Positions 24,166-32,574 of a stretch of DNA of 35,775 nt are shown piece after piece. Made by a program: the position numbers and the translations under genes. Origin of the DNA: Chersky-822 sp035509195 (GTDB taxonomy: Bacteria; Actinomycetota; Actinomycetes; Streptosporangiales; Streptosporangiaceae); NCBI GenBank assembly GCA_035509195.1, contig DATJLT010000399.1, forward strand, positions 1 to 35,775, given 5' to 3'. Position 1 is the stretch's first letter. Each line of letters begins with the position of its first letter. The notes under the pieces were generated by a model, which saw nothing but the letters and a program-made list of their open reading frames with translations, had not been told where the DNA came from and did not search any database.

Positions 24166-25660
24166 CAGCGCGCTTGAGCATGACCTGGACAAGCCGGCCG
24201 ACATCTTCGACCGGGACGTCGAGTGGATGGAACTCGTCGCTTTCGCCGGTGACCCACGGCCGGGAGCGACGCTCGGCGTCGTCTCTGGCCGTCGCCGGCA
24301 GGGGAAGACGTTCTTGCTGCGGGCATTGTGCGAAGCAGCCGAGGGCTTCTACTTCGCCGCGGAGGAAGCGACCGACGGCGAATCGCTGCGCCAGCTAGGC
24401 GTCGCACTTGGCCTGCACCTAGGGCTGCCTGCCCCGTTGCGCTTCGGCGACTGGCACGAGGCGGTTGACGCGCTGCTTGCCCTAGGGACCAGGCGCCCGC
24501 TCCCTGTCGTGATCGATGAATTCCCTTACCTGGCACGGGCAAATGCGGCACTGCCATCCATTTTCCAGAACGCGATAGCGCCACGCCGGGCAGAACGTGA
24601 GGGAAGCCGCAGCCGCCTGCTGCTCTGCGGGTCGGCCATGACGTTCATGGGCACGCTGCTTTCCGGCAGCGCGCCGCTACGCGGGCGAGCCAGCCTGGAA
24701 CTCGTTGTCCCGACGCTTGACTATCAGCTTGCCGCGCAGTTCTGGAACATCACCGACCCGGACCTCGCCGTGAAGGTACACGCCGTGGTAGGCGGAACTC
24801 CCGCCTACCGGCGCGAGTTCGCCAGGGACGACGTGCCCGCCGGCCCGCGTGACTTCGATAGCTGGATGCTGCGAACCGTGCTGAACCCGGCGAGCCCGCT
24901 GTTCAGGGAAGCCCGCTACCTTCTAGCGGCCGAGGCCGAACTGCATGACCTGGGGCTGTACCACTCGGTGCTGGCCGCGATAGCGGTCGGCAACGCGACC
25001 AGGGGCAAAATCGCGGCGTATATCGGCAGAAAGTCCGGCGACCTGGCTCATCCGCTCAACGTCCTCATGGACTGCGGCCTTGTCCGGCGATGCGGCGATG
25101 CCTTCAGGGAGAACCAGGCCACTTACGAGATCGCGGAACCATTCATTACCTTCTACCACGCGGTGATGCGCCCGATCTGGTCCGACCTCGCGCACACCAG
25201 GAACCCGGCGCGCCTTTGGGAAAGAAGCCAGCCGCGTTTCACCTCGAGCGTGCTCGGAACCCATTTCGAGCAGCTAGCCAGGCACTGGACCAGGTACTTC
25301 GCCCCTGAGGAGATCGTCGCCGGTTTTCCGTCGCGGGTCGAGCCAGCCACGGTGAACGATCCGGCAAGCAAGAAGACCCGCCAGGTGGATGTCGTGGTGC
25401 TGGGACCCGACAGCCATGACCGCGAGGCTGTACTCGCGATCGGCGAGGTGAAATGGCATGAAACCATGGATATATCGCATCTGGAGCGATTGCGTCATAT
25501 TCGCGGCCTGCTGACCGCTCAGGGCCGCCGAGGCTCGGCAACGGCCCGCCTGTTGTGCTTCAGCGGCGCCGGCTTCAGCCAGGAGCTGGCTCGCGAGGCC
25601 GACCGCCTGGACGACGTCCGGCTCCTGACGGCTGCCGACCTTTACGCAGGCATCTTGTAG
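24161..25660 (+). CDS. Archaeal-type ATPase with DUF234-like nuclease-fold C-terminus
   Basis: 499 residues. N-terminal P-loop ATPase: Walker A SGRRRQGKTFLL (about 43-54), Walker B VVIDEFPYL (about 113-121), sensor-like LLCGSAMTFM. The middle has a winged-helix segment (GKIAAYIGRKSGDLAHPLNVLMDCGLVRR, about 286-314). The C-terminal part has RQVDVVVLG...LAIGEVKW, the D...ExK signature of PD-(D/E)xK folds, as in DUF234. Biological role of the family is unclear. A DNA-binding middle domain plus a palindrome over its own start suggests autoregulation. It ends 3 nt from the convergent tetR gene. Confidence 0.85.
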   Translation: MSSALEHDLDKPADIFDRDVEWMELVAFAGDPRPGATLGVVSGRRRQGKTFLLRALCEAAEGFYFAAEEATDGESLRQLGVALGLHLGLPAPLRFGDWHEAVDALLALGTRRPLPVVIDEFPYLARANAALPSIFQNAIAPRRAEREGSRSRLLLCGSAMTFMGTLLSGSAPLRGRASLELVVPTLDYQLAAQFWNITDPDLAVKVHAVVGGTPAYRREFARDDVPAGPRDFDSWMLRTVLNPASPLFREARYLLAAEAELHDLGLYHSVLAAIAVGNATRGKIAAYIGRKSGDLAHPLNVLMDCGLVRRCGDAFRENQATYEIAEPFITFYHAVMRPIWSDLAHTRNPARLWERSQPRFTSSVLGTHFEQLARHWTRYFAPEEIVAGFPSRVEPATVNDPASKKTRQVDVVVLGPDSHDREAVLAIGEVKWHETMDISHLERLRHIRGLLTAQGRRGSATARLLCFSGAGFSQELAREADRLDDVRLLTAADLYAGIL

Positions 25661-25663
25661 GCG

Positions 25664-26389
25664 TTAGCCGGATTCTGGCCAGCCGGCGTCGGCGGTCGGC
25701 GGTGAGGTTATGTAGCTCGCGATGCCGCGTACCAGGACGTCCAGCCCCCACTCGAAGCGGTCTTCTGCCGAGCCGGCCACCAGCTTGTCCGCGAGCTCGA
25801 CCGTATTCGGGAACTGATCGCGTGGCAGTGACTTCAGCCAGCCGAGCGCCTGGGCGGTGAAGTCGGCGGGCTCGGTCACCGGCGAAACGTCCTGCTCGTA
25901 AGCGATGCCGCCGACATAGAGAGAACCGAGGTCGCCCACGAAGGCGGCAACTTGATCGGGCACGCCGCCCGCGCGCAGCCGGGACAGGATGTATTCGCTG
26001 CCCGCGAGCATGCTCGGGCCGAAAGGCACCCGGCCCATGGTGAGCGCCGCGACGCCGGGATGCCGCCTGAAGATGCCGAGCATCTCCCTCGCGAACATCT
26101 TGATCACGTCCTGCCAGTCGAGCGCCTCGGGTGGCACCTGAGCTTCCTGGATGATCTGCTCGAGCACGAGCTGAATGAGCTCTTCCTTGCCGGCAACGTA
26201 GCCGTAGAGCGCGGACGCGGAGACGCCGATCTCGTCGGCGACCCGCCTCATCGTCAGAGCGTCACCGCCGTCCGTCTCGATGACCTTGAGCGCGGCGGCG
26301 ACGACCACGTCACGGCTGAGCTGAGGCCTGGGCACCGGGCGACCGCGCTTGGGCGGGGTGCGCCAGGGAGGGTCGGGCGTCTCGGTCAT
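25664..26389 (-). CDS. TetR-family transcriptional regulator of the exporter
   Basis: 241 residues. An N-terminal basic extension (TPPKRGRPVPRPQLSRD) leads into the TetR helix-turn-helix at about 43-72 (LTMRRVADEIGVSASALYGYVAGKEEL). The C-terminal part is of the TetR_C_1 type, which binds small hydrophobic ligands. It is divergent from the ABC exporter genes, and the 95-nt space between holds five copies of a GAAC-N3-GTTC palindrome, so it almost certainly represses itself and the exporter until a drug-like ligand binds. The ligand is unknown. Confidence 0.92.
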   Translation of the reverse strand: MTETPDPPWRTPPKRGRPVPRPQLSRDVVVAAALKVIETDGGDALTMRRVADEIGVSASALYGYVAGKEELIQLVLEQIIQEAQVPPEALDWQDVIKMFAREMLGIFRRHPGVAALTMGRVPFGPSMLAGSEYILSRLRAGGVPDQVAAFVGDLGSLYVGGIAYEQDVSPVTEPADFTAQALGWLKSLPRDQFPNTVELADKLVAGSAEDRFEWGLDVLVRGIASYITSPPTADAGWPESG

Positions 26390-26391
26390 TT

Positions 26392-26473
26392 GAACAGTGT
26401 ATTTGACGAGAACAACGTTCTGTAGTAAACATTGTTCGAGTTGAGAACGTCGTTCTCTGACTGAACAACGTTA
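26392..26473. promoter_or_regulatory. Array of five GAAC-N3-GTTC operator sites
   Basis: 11-bp palindromes start at 26392 (GAACAGTGTAT, weak), 26410 (GAACAACGTTC), 26427 (AAACATTGTTC), 26445 (GAACGTCGTTC) and 26463 (GAACAACGTTA). Spacing is 18, 17, 18 and 18 bp. The fourth is extended to a perfect 15-bp dyad GAGAACGTCGTTCTC (26443-26457). They fill the whole gap between the two divergent start codons and would cover both promoters. Confidence 0.8.
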
Positions 26474-26484
26474 GGAGACGCGTC

Positions 26485-27456
26485 ATGACCAGCGCGGTGG
26501 AGGCCGCAGGCCTCCGCAAGGCTTACGGCAAGAAAGGCGACGTCGTGCAGGCGCTCGACGGGCTGAGCTTCTCGGTCCGGGCCGGGGCCATGCACGCGCT
26601 GCTCGGTCCGAACGGAGCAGGGAAGACCACGACGGTCAGGATCCTGACCACGTTGTCACGCCCTGACGAAGGACAGGCCAGCGTGGCCGGCCTTGACGTG
26701 CTGGCCCAGCCAGGCAAAGTACGGTCAGTGATCGGCGCGGTCAGCCAGCACAGCGGCGCCGTCGGCCTGCTGACCGGTGCCGAGAACCTGGCGTTGCAAG
26801 GCGGCCTCTACGGACTGCACGGGCGAGGGCTACGCAACAGGACCGCCGAACTGCTTGACGCGTTCGGCCTTGCCGATGCCGCGAACCGGCAGGCCAAGAC
26901 CTACTCGGGCGGGATGCGGCGACGGCTGGACATCGCGACAGTGCTCGTGCACCGGCCTTCTGTGCTGTTCCTCGATGAGCCGACGACAGGCCTTGACCCG
27001 CAGGGGCGCGCAGACCTTTGGGCGGTGCTCACCAAGCTCGCCGCCGCGGGGACCACGATCGTGGTGACCACTCACTACCTTGAGGAAGCTGACCAGTACG
27101 CGGACCGCATCGGCATTGTCGACCGGGGCAAGATCGTCGCGGAGGGCACAGCGGACGATCTCAAGGCCGCGCTGCACGGCGACTCGGTCGTGCTCGAGCT
27201 CGACGGTCATGACCTCGCCGAGCGGGCAGAGAAGGTACTCGCCGGAGTTCCGCACGTCGCGAGCGCGGCGGCGGACGGCGCACTCGTGCGAGCGCGGGTC
27301 GACGACGGGCCTCGCGCATTGCCTTCCGTGCTCGCCGGCCTCGAGGCGGGCAGCATTCCAGTCCGCTCGGTTACGGTCGCGCGGCCGTCCCTTGATGACG
27401 TTTACCTGCACTACGCGGGCCGTTCGTTCCTGCAAGCGGAAAGGATTCCGGTCTGA
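26485..27456 (+). CDS. ABC exporter ATPase, DrrA-like
   Basis: 323-residue ATP-binding subunit of an ABC-2 drug exporter. Walker A LLGPNGAGKTTTVR (about 40-53), Q-loop SQHSG, signature YSGGMRRRLDIA (about 140-151), Walker B VLFLDEPTTGLDP and H-loop VVTTHYLEE. The C-terminal 100 residues are the DrrA-type extension ending SLDDVYLHYAGR. AGGAG 7 nt before the ATG supports the start. It is coupled to the permease gene by TGATG and controlled from the operator array it shares with tetR. Confidence 0.94.
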   Translation: MTSAVEAAGLRKAYGKKGDVVQALDGLSFSVRAGAMHALLGPNGAGKTTTVRILTTLSRPDEGQASVAGLDVLAQPGKVRSVIGAVSQHSGAVGLLTGAENLALQGGLYGLHGRGLRNRTAELLDAFGLADAANRQAKTYSGGMRRRLDIATVLVHRPSVLFLDEPTTGLDPQGRADLWAVLTKLAAAGTTIVVTTHYLEEADQYADRIGIVDRGKIVAEGTADDLKAALHGDSVVLELDGHDLAERAEKVLAGVPHVASAAADGALVRARVDDGPRALPSVLAGLEAGSIPVRSVTVARPSLDDVYLHYAGRSFLQAERIPV

Positions 27457-28247
27457 TGAAAACTGCTCGACTGAACCCCGCACGGCAGTCCTGGGTCATC
27501 TTCACCGGACGCTACCTGCGCGAACTGTACCGTCAGCCGACCGTGATCTTCCTCGCGCTGCTTCAGCCGATCATCTGGCTGCTGCTGTTCGGCGCCCTGT
27601 TCAAGGAGGTAGCCAAGATCCCCGGCTTCGGCACGGGGAACTACATCACCTACCTGACTCCTGGCGTCGTGATCATGACCGCCATCTTCGGCTCGAGCTG
27701 GACCGGCATGTCCTACATCGAGGACATGCAGACCGGGGTGCTCGACCGGTTCCTGACGGCACCGGTCAGCCGGACCGCGCTCACCGTGGCCATGCTTGCC
27801 TACCAGGCCGTCACGACGATCGTCCAGTCGGCGATCATCATCGCGATCGGCTGGGCGATCGGCGCGTCGTTTCCTGGCGGCTGGGCGGGCATCTTGGCGC
27901 TGACCGGGGTGTCGGTGCTGATCGCGCTTGCCATGGCCGGGCTGTCGAACGCGTTCGGGCTGCTCACCAGGCAGCGCGAGGCGCTGATCGGCGCCTCGAC
28001 GACGCTCGTGCTGCCGCTGACCTTCCTGTCTGGCGCGTTCCTCTCGCTCACCCTGGTGCCGCACTGGATCGCCGACGTGGCCAGGTTCAACCCGGTCAAC
28101 TGGGCAGCCAGCGCGGGCCGTCTCGCCGTCGCCGGCCACGCCGCCTGGGGCACGGTCGGCTCCTACGCCGGCTTCCTCGCGATCGCCGCCGTCATCACCG
28201 CCCTCGCGGCAACGCGGGCATTCCGCACCTATCAAAGAGCGCTCTAA
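27456..28247 (+). CDS. ABC-2 type permease, DrrB-like
   Basis: 263-residue membrane subunit with about six TM helices (for example IFLALLQPIIWLLLFGALF at about 30-48). It carries the ABC-2 motif region MSYIEDMQTGVLDRFLTAPVSR and the conserved PLTFLSGAFLSL and NPVNW segments typical of daunorubicin-resistance type permeases. It partners the ATPase encoded immediately upstream. The exported compound is unknown. No terminator hairpin is obvious after it. Confidence 0.93.
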   Translation: MKTARLNPARQSWVIFTGRYLRELYRQPTVIFLALLQPIIWLLLFGALFKEVAKIPGFGTGNYITYLTPGVVIMTAIFGSSWTGMSYIEDMQTGVLDRFLTAPVSRTALTVAMLAYQAVTTIVQSAIIIAIGWAIGASFPGGWAGILALTGVSVLIALAMAGLSNAFGLLTRQREALIGASTTLVLPLTFLSGAFLSLTLVPHWIADVARFNPVNWAASAGRLAVAGHAAWGTVGSYAGFLAIAAVITALAATRAFRTYQRAL

Positions 28248-28297
28248 GCTGTCCCGATGCCAAGCCCCGCGCTCCTTGCCGTTTGCAGCCTCGGCCT

Positions 28298-28330
28298 GTG
28301 ACCTGCGTGACCTTTGTGACTGAAGTCACA
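28298..28330. promoter_or_regulatory. CRP-type palindrome with 9-bp phased GTGAC repeats
   Basis: TGTGACTGAAGTCACA (28315-28330) is a perfect 16-bp dyad matching TGTGA-N6-TCACA, the known binding consensus of CRP-family regulators in enterics and mycobacteria. GTGAC also occurs in direct orientation at 28298, 28307 and 28316, a 9-bp period. A TTATAC -10-like hexamer lies at 28339-28344. The site is 91 nt before the next start codon. Confidence 0.7.
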
Positions 28331-28420
28331 TACGTCGGTTATACCTGTTTCAGGAGTTTACGCGAGGTTCGTGCTTCATTGTTGCGGTAGCAGCACCTTG
28401 CGCGTTGCCGTCCGCACGGC

Positions 28421-29260
28421 GTGACAACGTTCCGGGTGGCCGAGCCGGACGTAAGGCCAGGAGTGGCTTCTCAGCACCGCAAACCATCGTCGTTCTCGCT
28501 CCGGAGTTCTGGCGCGCACCGCAAGGTCAAGCCGGCCAGGCGCCGGCGGCCAGGCAGGATCCTGGCCGTCGTCGCCCTCGGCCTCGCCGCGATCGGGATC
28601 GCCCAGCTCGCGACCCACAGGACGTGGATTCCCGGCCAGGCCGCCGCGCTTAACCGCGCCACCGGCGCCCGGCCGGATTCACCGCATCCTTCCGCCATAA
28701 AGCACCCCGCGCTTCGCCGCCGGCCGAGTCCGAGCCCGAGTCCGGGCCCGAAGGCCCCGGCTTACGAGAACCCGCTGCGCGCGGTTAGCGGGCTGATACC
28801 CCAGCGGATCGACATGGGCGTGGACTTCGCCGGGTCAGGCCCGCTTTACGCGCTGGGCGACGCGGTGATCACGAGCGCGACCGGCGACGACGCGGGCTGG
28901 CCTGGCGGAGGCTGGATCACCTACCGCCTGACCAGCGGGCCGGCCAAGGGGCTCAGCGTCTACCTGGCTGAGGACGTGACGCCGGAGGTGCACGTCGGAG
29001 AGAAGGTGACGGCGCACACGGTGATCGCCACCATGTTCGACGGGGGAGCAGGCATCGAGTTCGGGTGGGCGCAGGCCAGCGGCGGGTCGGCTGAGTCGCA
29101 GGTCGCCGCCGCCGGAGCGATCAGCGGCGACGGCCCGTTCCCGACGATGGTCGGACTCAACTTCGAAGAACTGCTCCAGAGCCTCGGGGTCCCGGCAGCG
29201 AACAACCGTGACGACACGCCGTACGGCCTGCTCCCTGCCGGGTACCCGACGTGGCGTTAA
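28421..29260 (+). CDS. Membrane-anchored protein with degenerate M23-like domain
   Basis: 279 residues: a basic cytosolic head, one TM helix (about 47-64), a Pro/Ser/Arg linker with PSPSPSPGP (about 85-115), then an extracytoplasmic domain from about 118. That domain has the strand order of M23/LytM peptidases (RIDMGVDFAGSGPLYALGDAVI, VYLAEDVTPEVHVGEKVTAHTVIA, GIEFGWA), but the zinc motif HxGxD reads DMGVD (131-135) and the HxH motif is missing, so it should not bind zinc. Such domains are common in actinomycetes without known role; wall binding is plausible. GTG 28421 has no clear ribosome site; GTG 28436 or 28466 are alternatives. Its TAA overlaps the GH3 stop. Confidence 0.75.
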   Translation: MTTFRVAEPDVRPGVASQHRKPSSFSLRSSGAHRKVKPARRRRPGRILAVVALGLAAIGIAQLATHRTWIPGQAAALNRATGARPDSPHPSAIKHPALRRRPSPSPSPGPKAPAYENPLRAVSGLIPQRIDMGVDFAGSGPLYALGDAVITSATGDDAGWPGGGWITYRLTSGPAKGLSVYLAEDVTPEVHVGEKVTAHTVIATMFDGGAGIEFGWAQASGGSAESQVAAAGAISGDGPFPTMVGLNFEELLQSLGVPAANNRDDTPYGLLPAGYPTWR

Positions 29261-32200
29261 GGCAGTACCCAATCCTGGTTAGCGTTGCCAGAGCAGCTCC
29301 AGATCTGGGACTGGGTGCCCGGCGTCGTTGACCAGTTCGTGTCGTCGAGGCACTTGCCAGACTGCGGGTTAAGCAGCGCGCCGTCCGGCTGCGGCTGCCA
29401 GTTCTGCCCTCCTGTGCCATTGCACTGGTACAGGTCAGTCACCGTCCCGTTCGCGGTGCCGCCTCCGCTTACCCCGAGGCACTTGCCGAGCGCCTCGAGC
29501 GTCCCGTTCGGCTCGGTGGTCCACTCCTGGGCCGTGGTGCCATTGCAGGTGTAGACCTGCACGGGCGTCCCGTTCGCGCTGTTGTCGCCCCGAACGTCCA
29601 AGCACAGGCTGTCATAGCCGGTTACGGCTCCGGTCACAGAAGGGGACGGCACCCAGGACTGGTTCGAGTTGCCCGAGCAACTCCAGATCTGCACCTGGGT
29701 GCCTGGCGTTGTCGAGTAACCAGTGTCGTCCAGGCAGGCGTTCGACTGCGGGTTGAGCAGCGCGCCGTCAGCCTGCGGGGCCCAGTCCTGCGCTCCGGTG
29801 CCGTTGCAGGTATACAGGTCAACCAGCGTGCCGTTGGCGGTTCCCCCGCCGGTGACGTCAAGGCACTTGCCGTCGGCCTGGATCGTGCCGTTCGGCTCGA
29901 TCGTCCATTGCTGGCCGTCAGTGCCGTTGCAGGTATAGATGTCGACCTTGGAGCCGTCGGCGTTGCTGTCGCCCGCCACGTCGAGGCACAGCCCTTGATA
30001 CCCGTCAAGCGGTGTTGGCGCGATGCCGTCCGCCGAGGGCTCGACTGTCCAGGTGAACGACTGCGAGGCGAACGCGCCGTTGCCGTCCTGCGCGGTCACC
30101 GTCACCGTGCTGGTACCGGCCGTCGTCGGGGTGCCGCTGATCGTGCCTGAACCTGACGAGATCGAAGTTCCGGCCGGCAGCCCGGTCGCCGAGTAGGCGA
30201 GGGTCTGCCCGGACGTCGTGTCGCTGGCGCTGACCGGCACCGACACGGCCGTCCCCGCGAGTCCTTCCTGCGGGCCAGGGCTGGTGATGCTTACTGGCTG
30301 CCCGATCTGCGAAGAGGTCACGGAAAGCGTGCCGGAAAGCGGCAGATGAGCGTCGGAGTCGCCGACCTCTATGCCGTAATTACCGGTGCTCACCGCCCAG
30401 GCATTGCTGGCGGAGTTCCAGTACTGGAGGTTGCTCTGACTGAGCCGGAACGTGACCGTCTGGCTCGCGCCTGGCTGGAGGCTGACCCTCGCGAAGCCCT
30501 CGAGCTGCCTCGGCGGCTCGCCTGAGGCGGACGGGTCGGTGACGTAGAGCTGCGCCACATCGGCTCCGGCCCGGCTTCCCGTGTTGGTGACCTTCGCCGT
30601 CACGGTCGCCGCGCCGCCTTCCGGCAGCGTGCCGACGGTCAGGTTGCTGAACGAGAACGTCGTGTAGGAAAGGCCGTAGCCGAACGGGAACAGGGGGGTC
30701 AGCCCCTGGCTGTCGTACCAGCGGTAGCCGACGTCGACCCCTTCTGAATACTGGACGGTGCCGTTGGCGCCAGGCCACTGCGCGCTGGTGCTGGCAGGGA
30801 CCTGGGACAGCGAGGTCGGGAACGTGACGGTCAGGTGCCCGGACGGGTCGGTGGCGCCGAACAGGATCGAGGCGATCGCCGAACCGTCCTCCTGGCCTGG
30901 GTACCAGGCCTCGAGCACGCCCTTGACGGACGAGAGCCACGGCATCGTCACCGCCGAGCCGGTGTTCAGCACGACGATCGTGTCGGGATTGGCGGCCGCT
31001 ACCGCCGAGATCAGCGAGTTTTCCGCGCTCGGCAGGTCGATGCTCGCCAGGTCGCTGCCCTCGGTCTCGTAGTTGCTGACGAAAACCACGGCCACGCTGG
31101 CTGCGGCAGCGGCCGACGCCGCCGAGCTGTCCGACGAACCGTCGTTGTAGGTGACGGTCGTGCCGCTGCCGGCCAGCGCCTGGATGCCTTGCAGCGGGGT
31201 GACCGTGCCGCTCGAGGTGACCGAGGCGCTTCCGCCGCCCGCGGTCAGCGGGCTGCTTGACGCGTCGGTGCCGATCACCGCGATCGAAGGCGTCGACGAG
31301 CTGAGCGGCAAGATGCCGCCGGAGTTCTGAAGCAGCACGGTGCCTTCCTCGGCGAGCTGCAACGCGTCAGACTGATCCGCCGACGTGGTCGCGGTCTGGG
31401 CCGGCGAGCCGGCCGTCGGCTTGTCGAACAGCCCGAACGCGAACATCTCCGTGAGGATCTCGGAGGCCGCCGTGTTCAGCGTGGCACGGCTGACCGAACC
31501 AGACGAGATCGCCGACGCCAGGGCGCTGCCGTAATAGCCGTCGCTGCCCGGCATGTCCATGTCGAGCCCGGCGTTGGCGGAGGCCGCCGTCGAGTGCGTG
31601 GCGCCCCAGTCAGAGGTGACGAAGCCGCCGAAGCCGAACTGCTGCCGCAGCACCGTGCTCAGCAGGTACGGATTCTGGCAGGCATACGTGCCGTTGACCG
31701 TGCTGTACGAGCACATCACCGACGAGGCCGCGCCCTGCTGGACCGCGGCCTGGAACGCGGGCAGGTAAATCTCCTGCATCGCCCTGGTGCTGACGACCGC
31801 ATCGTCTGACGGGGTATTTCGGTTGGTCTCCTGGTTATAGACGGCGAAGTGCTTGACCTGTGCCATGACTCCGGTCGACTGGACGCCCCTGATGTAGGAG
31901 GCCCCAAGCTGTCCGTTCAGGTACGGATCTTCGCCAATCGACTCGAATGCCCGTCCCCAGCGCGGGTCACGCACGATGTTGATCGTCGGCCCGAGGTCGA
32001 TCGTGGTGCCCTTGGCCGCCTGCTCGGCACCGATGACCTGCCCGTACAGCTGCTCGGCCGAGGTGTCCCATGTCGCGGCCACGTCCACGGGCGCGGGAAG
32101 CTGCGTCACGCTTGTCATGCCGTCGCCGACGCCCGCCGGGCCGTCTTCGAGATTGATCGCGGGAATGCACAAGGACCCGATCGCCGGGATGAAGCCAACG

Positions 32201-32421
32201 TAACTCGACCCGGTCGCCCCGGTGACCAGCGAGATCTCCTGCGTCTGCGTCATCTTGGCCATCAGCTCGCTGACTCGCTGGCCGATCGGCGCGCTCGACC
32301 CCACCCACGGGCACGCTGTCGATACCGCCGCGGCAGGCGCCGCCTGGCAGGCGATCAAGCCCGCGGCGGCCAGGACCAGAGCTAACGCGCCGACCTGGCA
32401 GCGCCTCGCGTAGTTCTTCAC
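29257..32421 (-). CDS. Secreted GH3 beta-glucosidase with two ricin-type lectin domains
   Basis: 1,054-residue exported glycosidase. Order: signal peptide (VGALALVLAAAGLIACQAAPAAA, about 9-33), GH3 N-terminal barrel with nucleophile Asp271 in VTSDWGATHS, GH3 C-terminal domain with acid/base candidate Glu454 in ETEGSD, fibronectin-III-like domain (GADVAQLYVTDPSASGEPPRQLEGF region), a cadherin/Ig-like domain (about 710-790), then two ricin-B lectin domains with QxW repeats (QQWTIEP, QDWAPQ, QSWVP and equivalents). It likely releases glucose or xylose from plant or fungal glycans, with lectins binding the substrate. I chose GTG 32421 because GGAGG lies 5 nt upstream. The frame stays open to 32649 without signal peptide character. 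Confidence 0.92.
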   Translation of the reverse strand: MKNYARRCQVGALALVLAAAGLIACQAAPAAAVSTACPWVGSSAPIGQRVSELMAKMTQTQEISLVTGATGSSYVGFIPAIGSLCIPAINLEDGPAGVGDGMTSVTQLPAPVDVAATWDTSAEQLYGQVIGAEQAAKGTTIDLGPTINIVRDPRWGRAFESIGEDPYLNGQLGASYIRGVQSTGVMAQVKHFAVYNQETNRNTPSDDAVVSTRAMQEIYLPAFQAAVQQGAASSVMCSYSTVNGTYACQNPYLLSTVLRQQFGFGGFVTSDWGATHSTAASANAGLDMDMPGSDGYYGSALASAISSGSVSRATLNTAASEILTEMFAFGLFDKPTAGSPAQTATTSADQSDALQLAEEGTVLLQNSGGILPLSSSTPSIAVIGTDASSSPLTAGGGSASVTSSGTVTPLQGIQALAGSGTTVTYNDGSSDSSAASAAAAASVAVVFVSNYETEGSDLASIDLPSAENSLISAVAAANPDTIVVLNTGSAVTMPWLSSVKGVLEAWYPGQEDGSAIASILFGATDPSGHLTVTFPTSLSQVPASTSAQWPGANGTVQYSEGVDVGYRWYDSQGLTPLFPFGYGLSYTTFSFSNLTVGTLPEGGAATVTAKVTNTGSRAGADVAQLYVTDPSASGEPPRQLEGFARVSLQPGASQTVTFRLSQSNLQYWNSASNAWAVSTGNYGIEVGDSDAHLPLSGTLSVTSSQIGQPVSITSPGPQEGLAGTAVSVPVSASDTTSGQTLAYSATGLPAGTSISSGSGTISGTPTTAGTSTVTVTAQDGNGAFASQSFTWTVEPSADGIAPTPLDGYQGLCLDVAGDSNADGSKVDIYTCNGTDGQQWTIEPNGTIQADGKCLDVTGGGTANGTLVDLYTCNGTGAQDWAPQADGALLNPQSNACLDDTGYSTTPGTQVQIWSCSGNSNQSWVPSPSVTGAVTGYDSLCLDVRGDNSANGTPVQVYTCNGTTAQEWTTEPNGTLEALGKCLGVSGGGTANGTVTDLYQCNGTGGQNWQPQPDGALLNPQSGKCLDDTNWSTTPGTQSQIWSCSGNANQDWVLP
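29263..30005 (-). repeat. Tandem duplication of the ricin-lectin coding segment
   Basis: The lectin copies (about 29263-29625 and 29647-30003) repeat each other at protein level (LCLDV...GDxxANGxxVxxYTCNGT, KCLxVxGGGTANGT, GALLNPQSxxCLDDT, STTPGTQxQIWSCSGN) and largely at DNA level, including stretches such as CAGATCTG and GGCGGTTCC-like segments, so the duplication is relatively recent or kept alike by conversion. Confidence 0.75.
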
Positions 32422-32574
32422 CGATGCCTCCTCGCGGTGCCTGCCTTGAGCGTCGTGCCGCCTGCTGGCTCCGTCAATCCGCCGGAACAAGAAAAAACTG
32501 TTAACAACCTGTCCGGTCCCTGCTTCTGGAGGTGGCCTGGCGGTGGCCTGCCGGTGGCCTGGCAAGATGTCCGC
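32422..32574. other. Divergent upstream region with 11-bp triplicate
   Basis: The 153 nt between the GH3 start and the YciI-like start hold an A-rich tract with GTTAAC near 32498-32506 and the tandem 11-mer at 32531-32563. No CebR-type operator (TGGGAGCGCTCCCA) is seen for the glucosidase. Confidence 0.5.
32531..32563 (+). repeat. Three tandem 11-bp repeats
   Basis: GGTGGCCTGGC, GGTGGCCTGCC and GGTGGCCTGGC follow each other without gaps and end 11 nt before the next start codon. The period is about one helical turn. Confidence 0.8.

Noticed and set aside
28374..28424. Possible third copy of the half-site array (TTGTTGCGGTAGCAGCACC region)
   Set aside because: A GTTGCGGTA stretch matches the end of array 2, but no partner half-sites occur at the 11-, 16- or 4-nt gaps.
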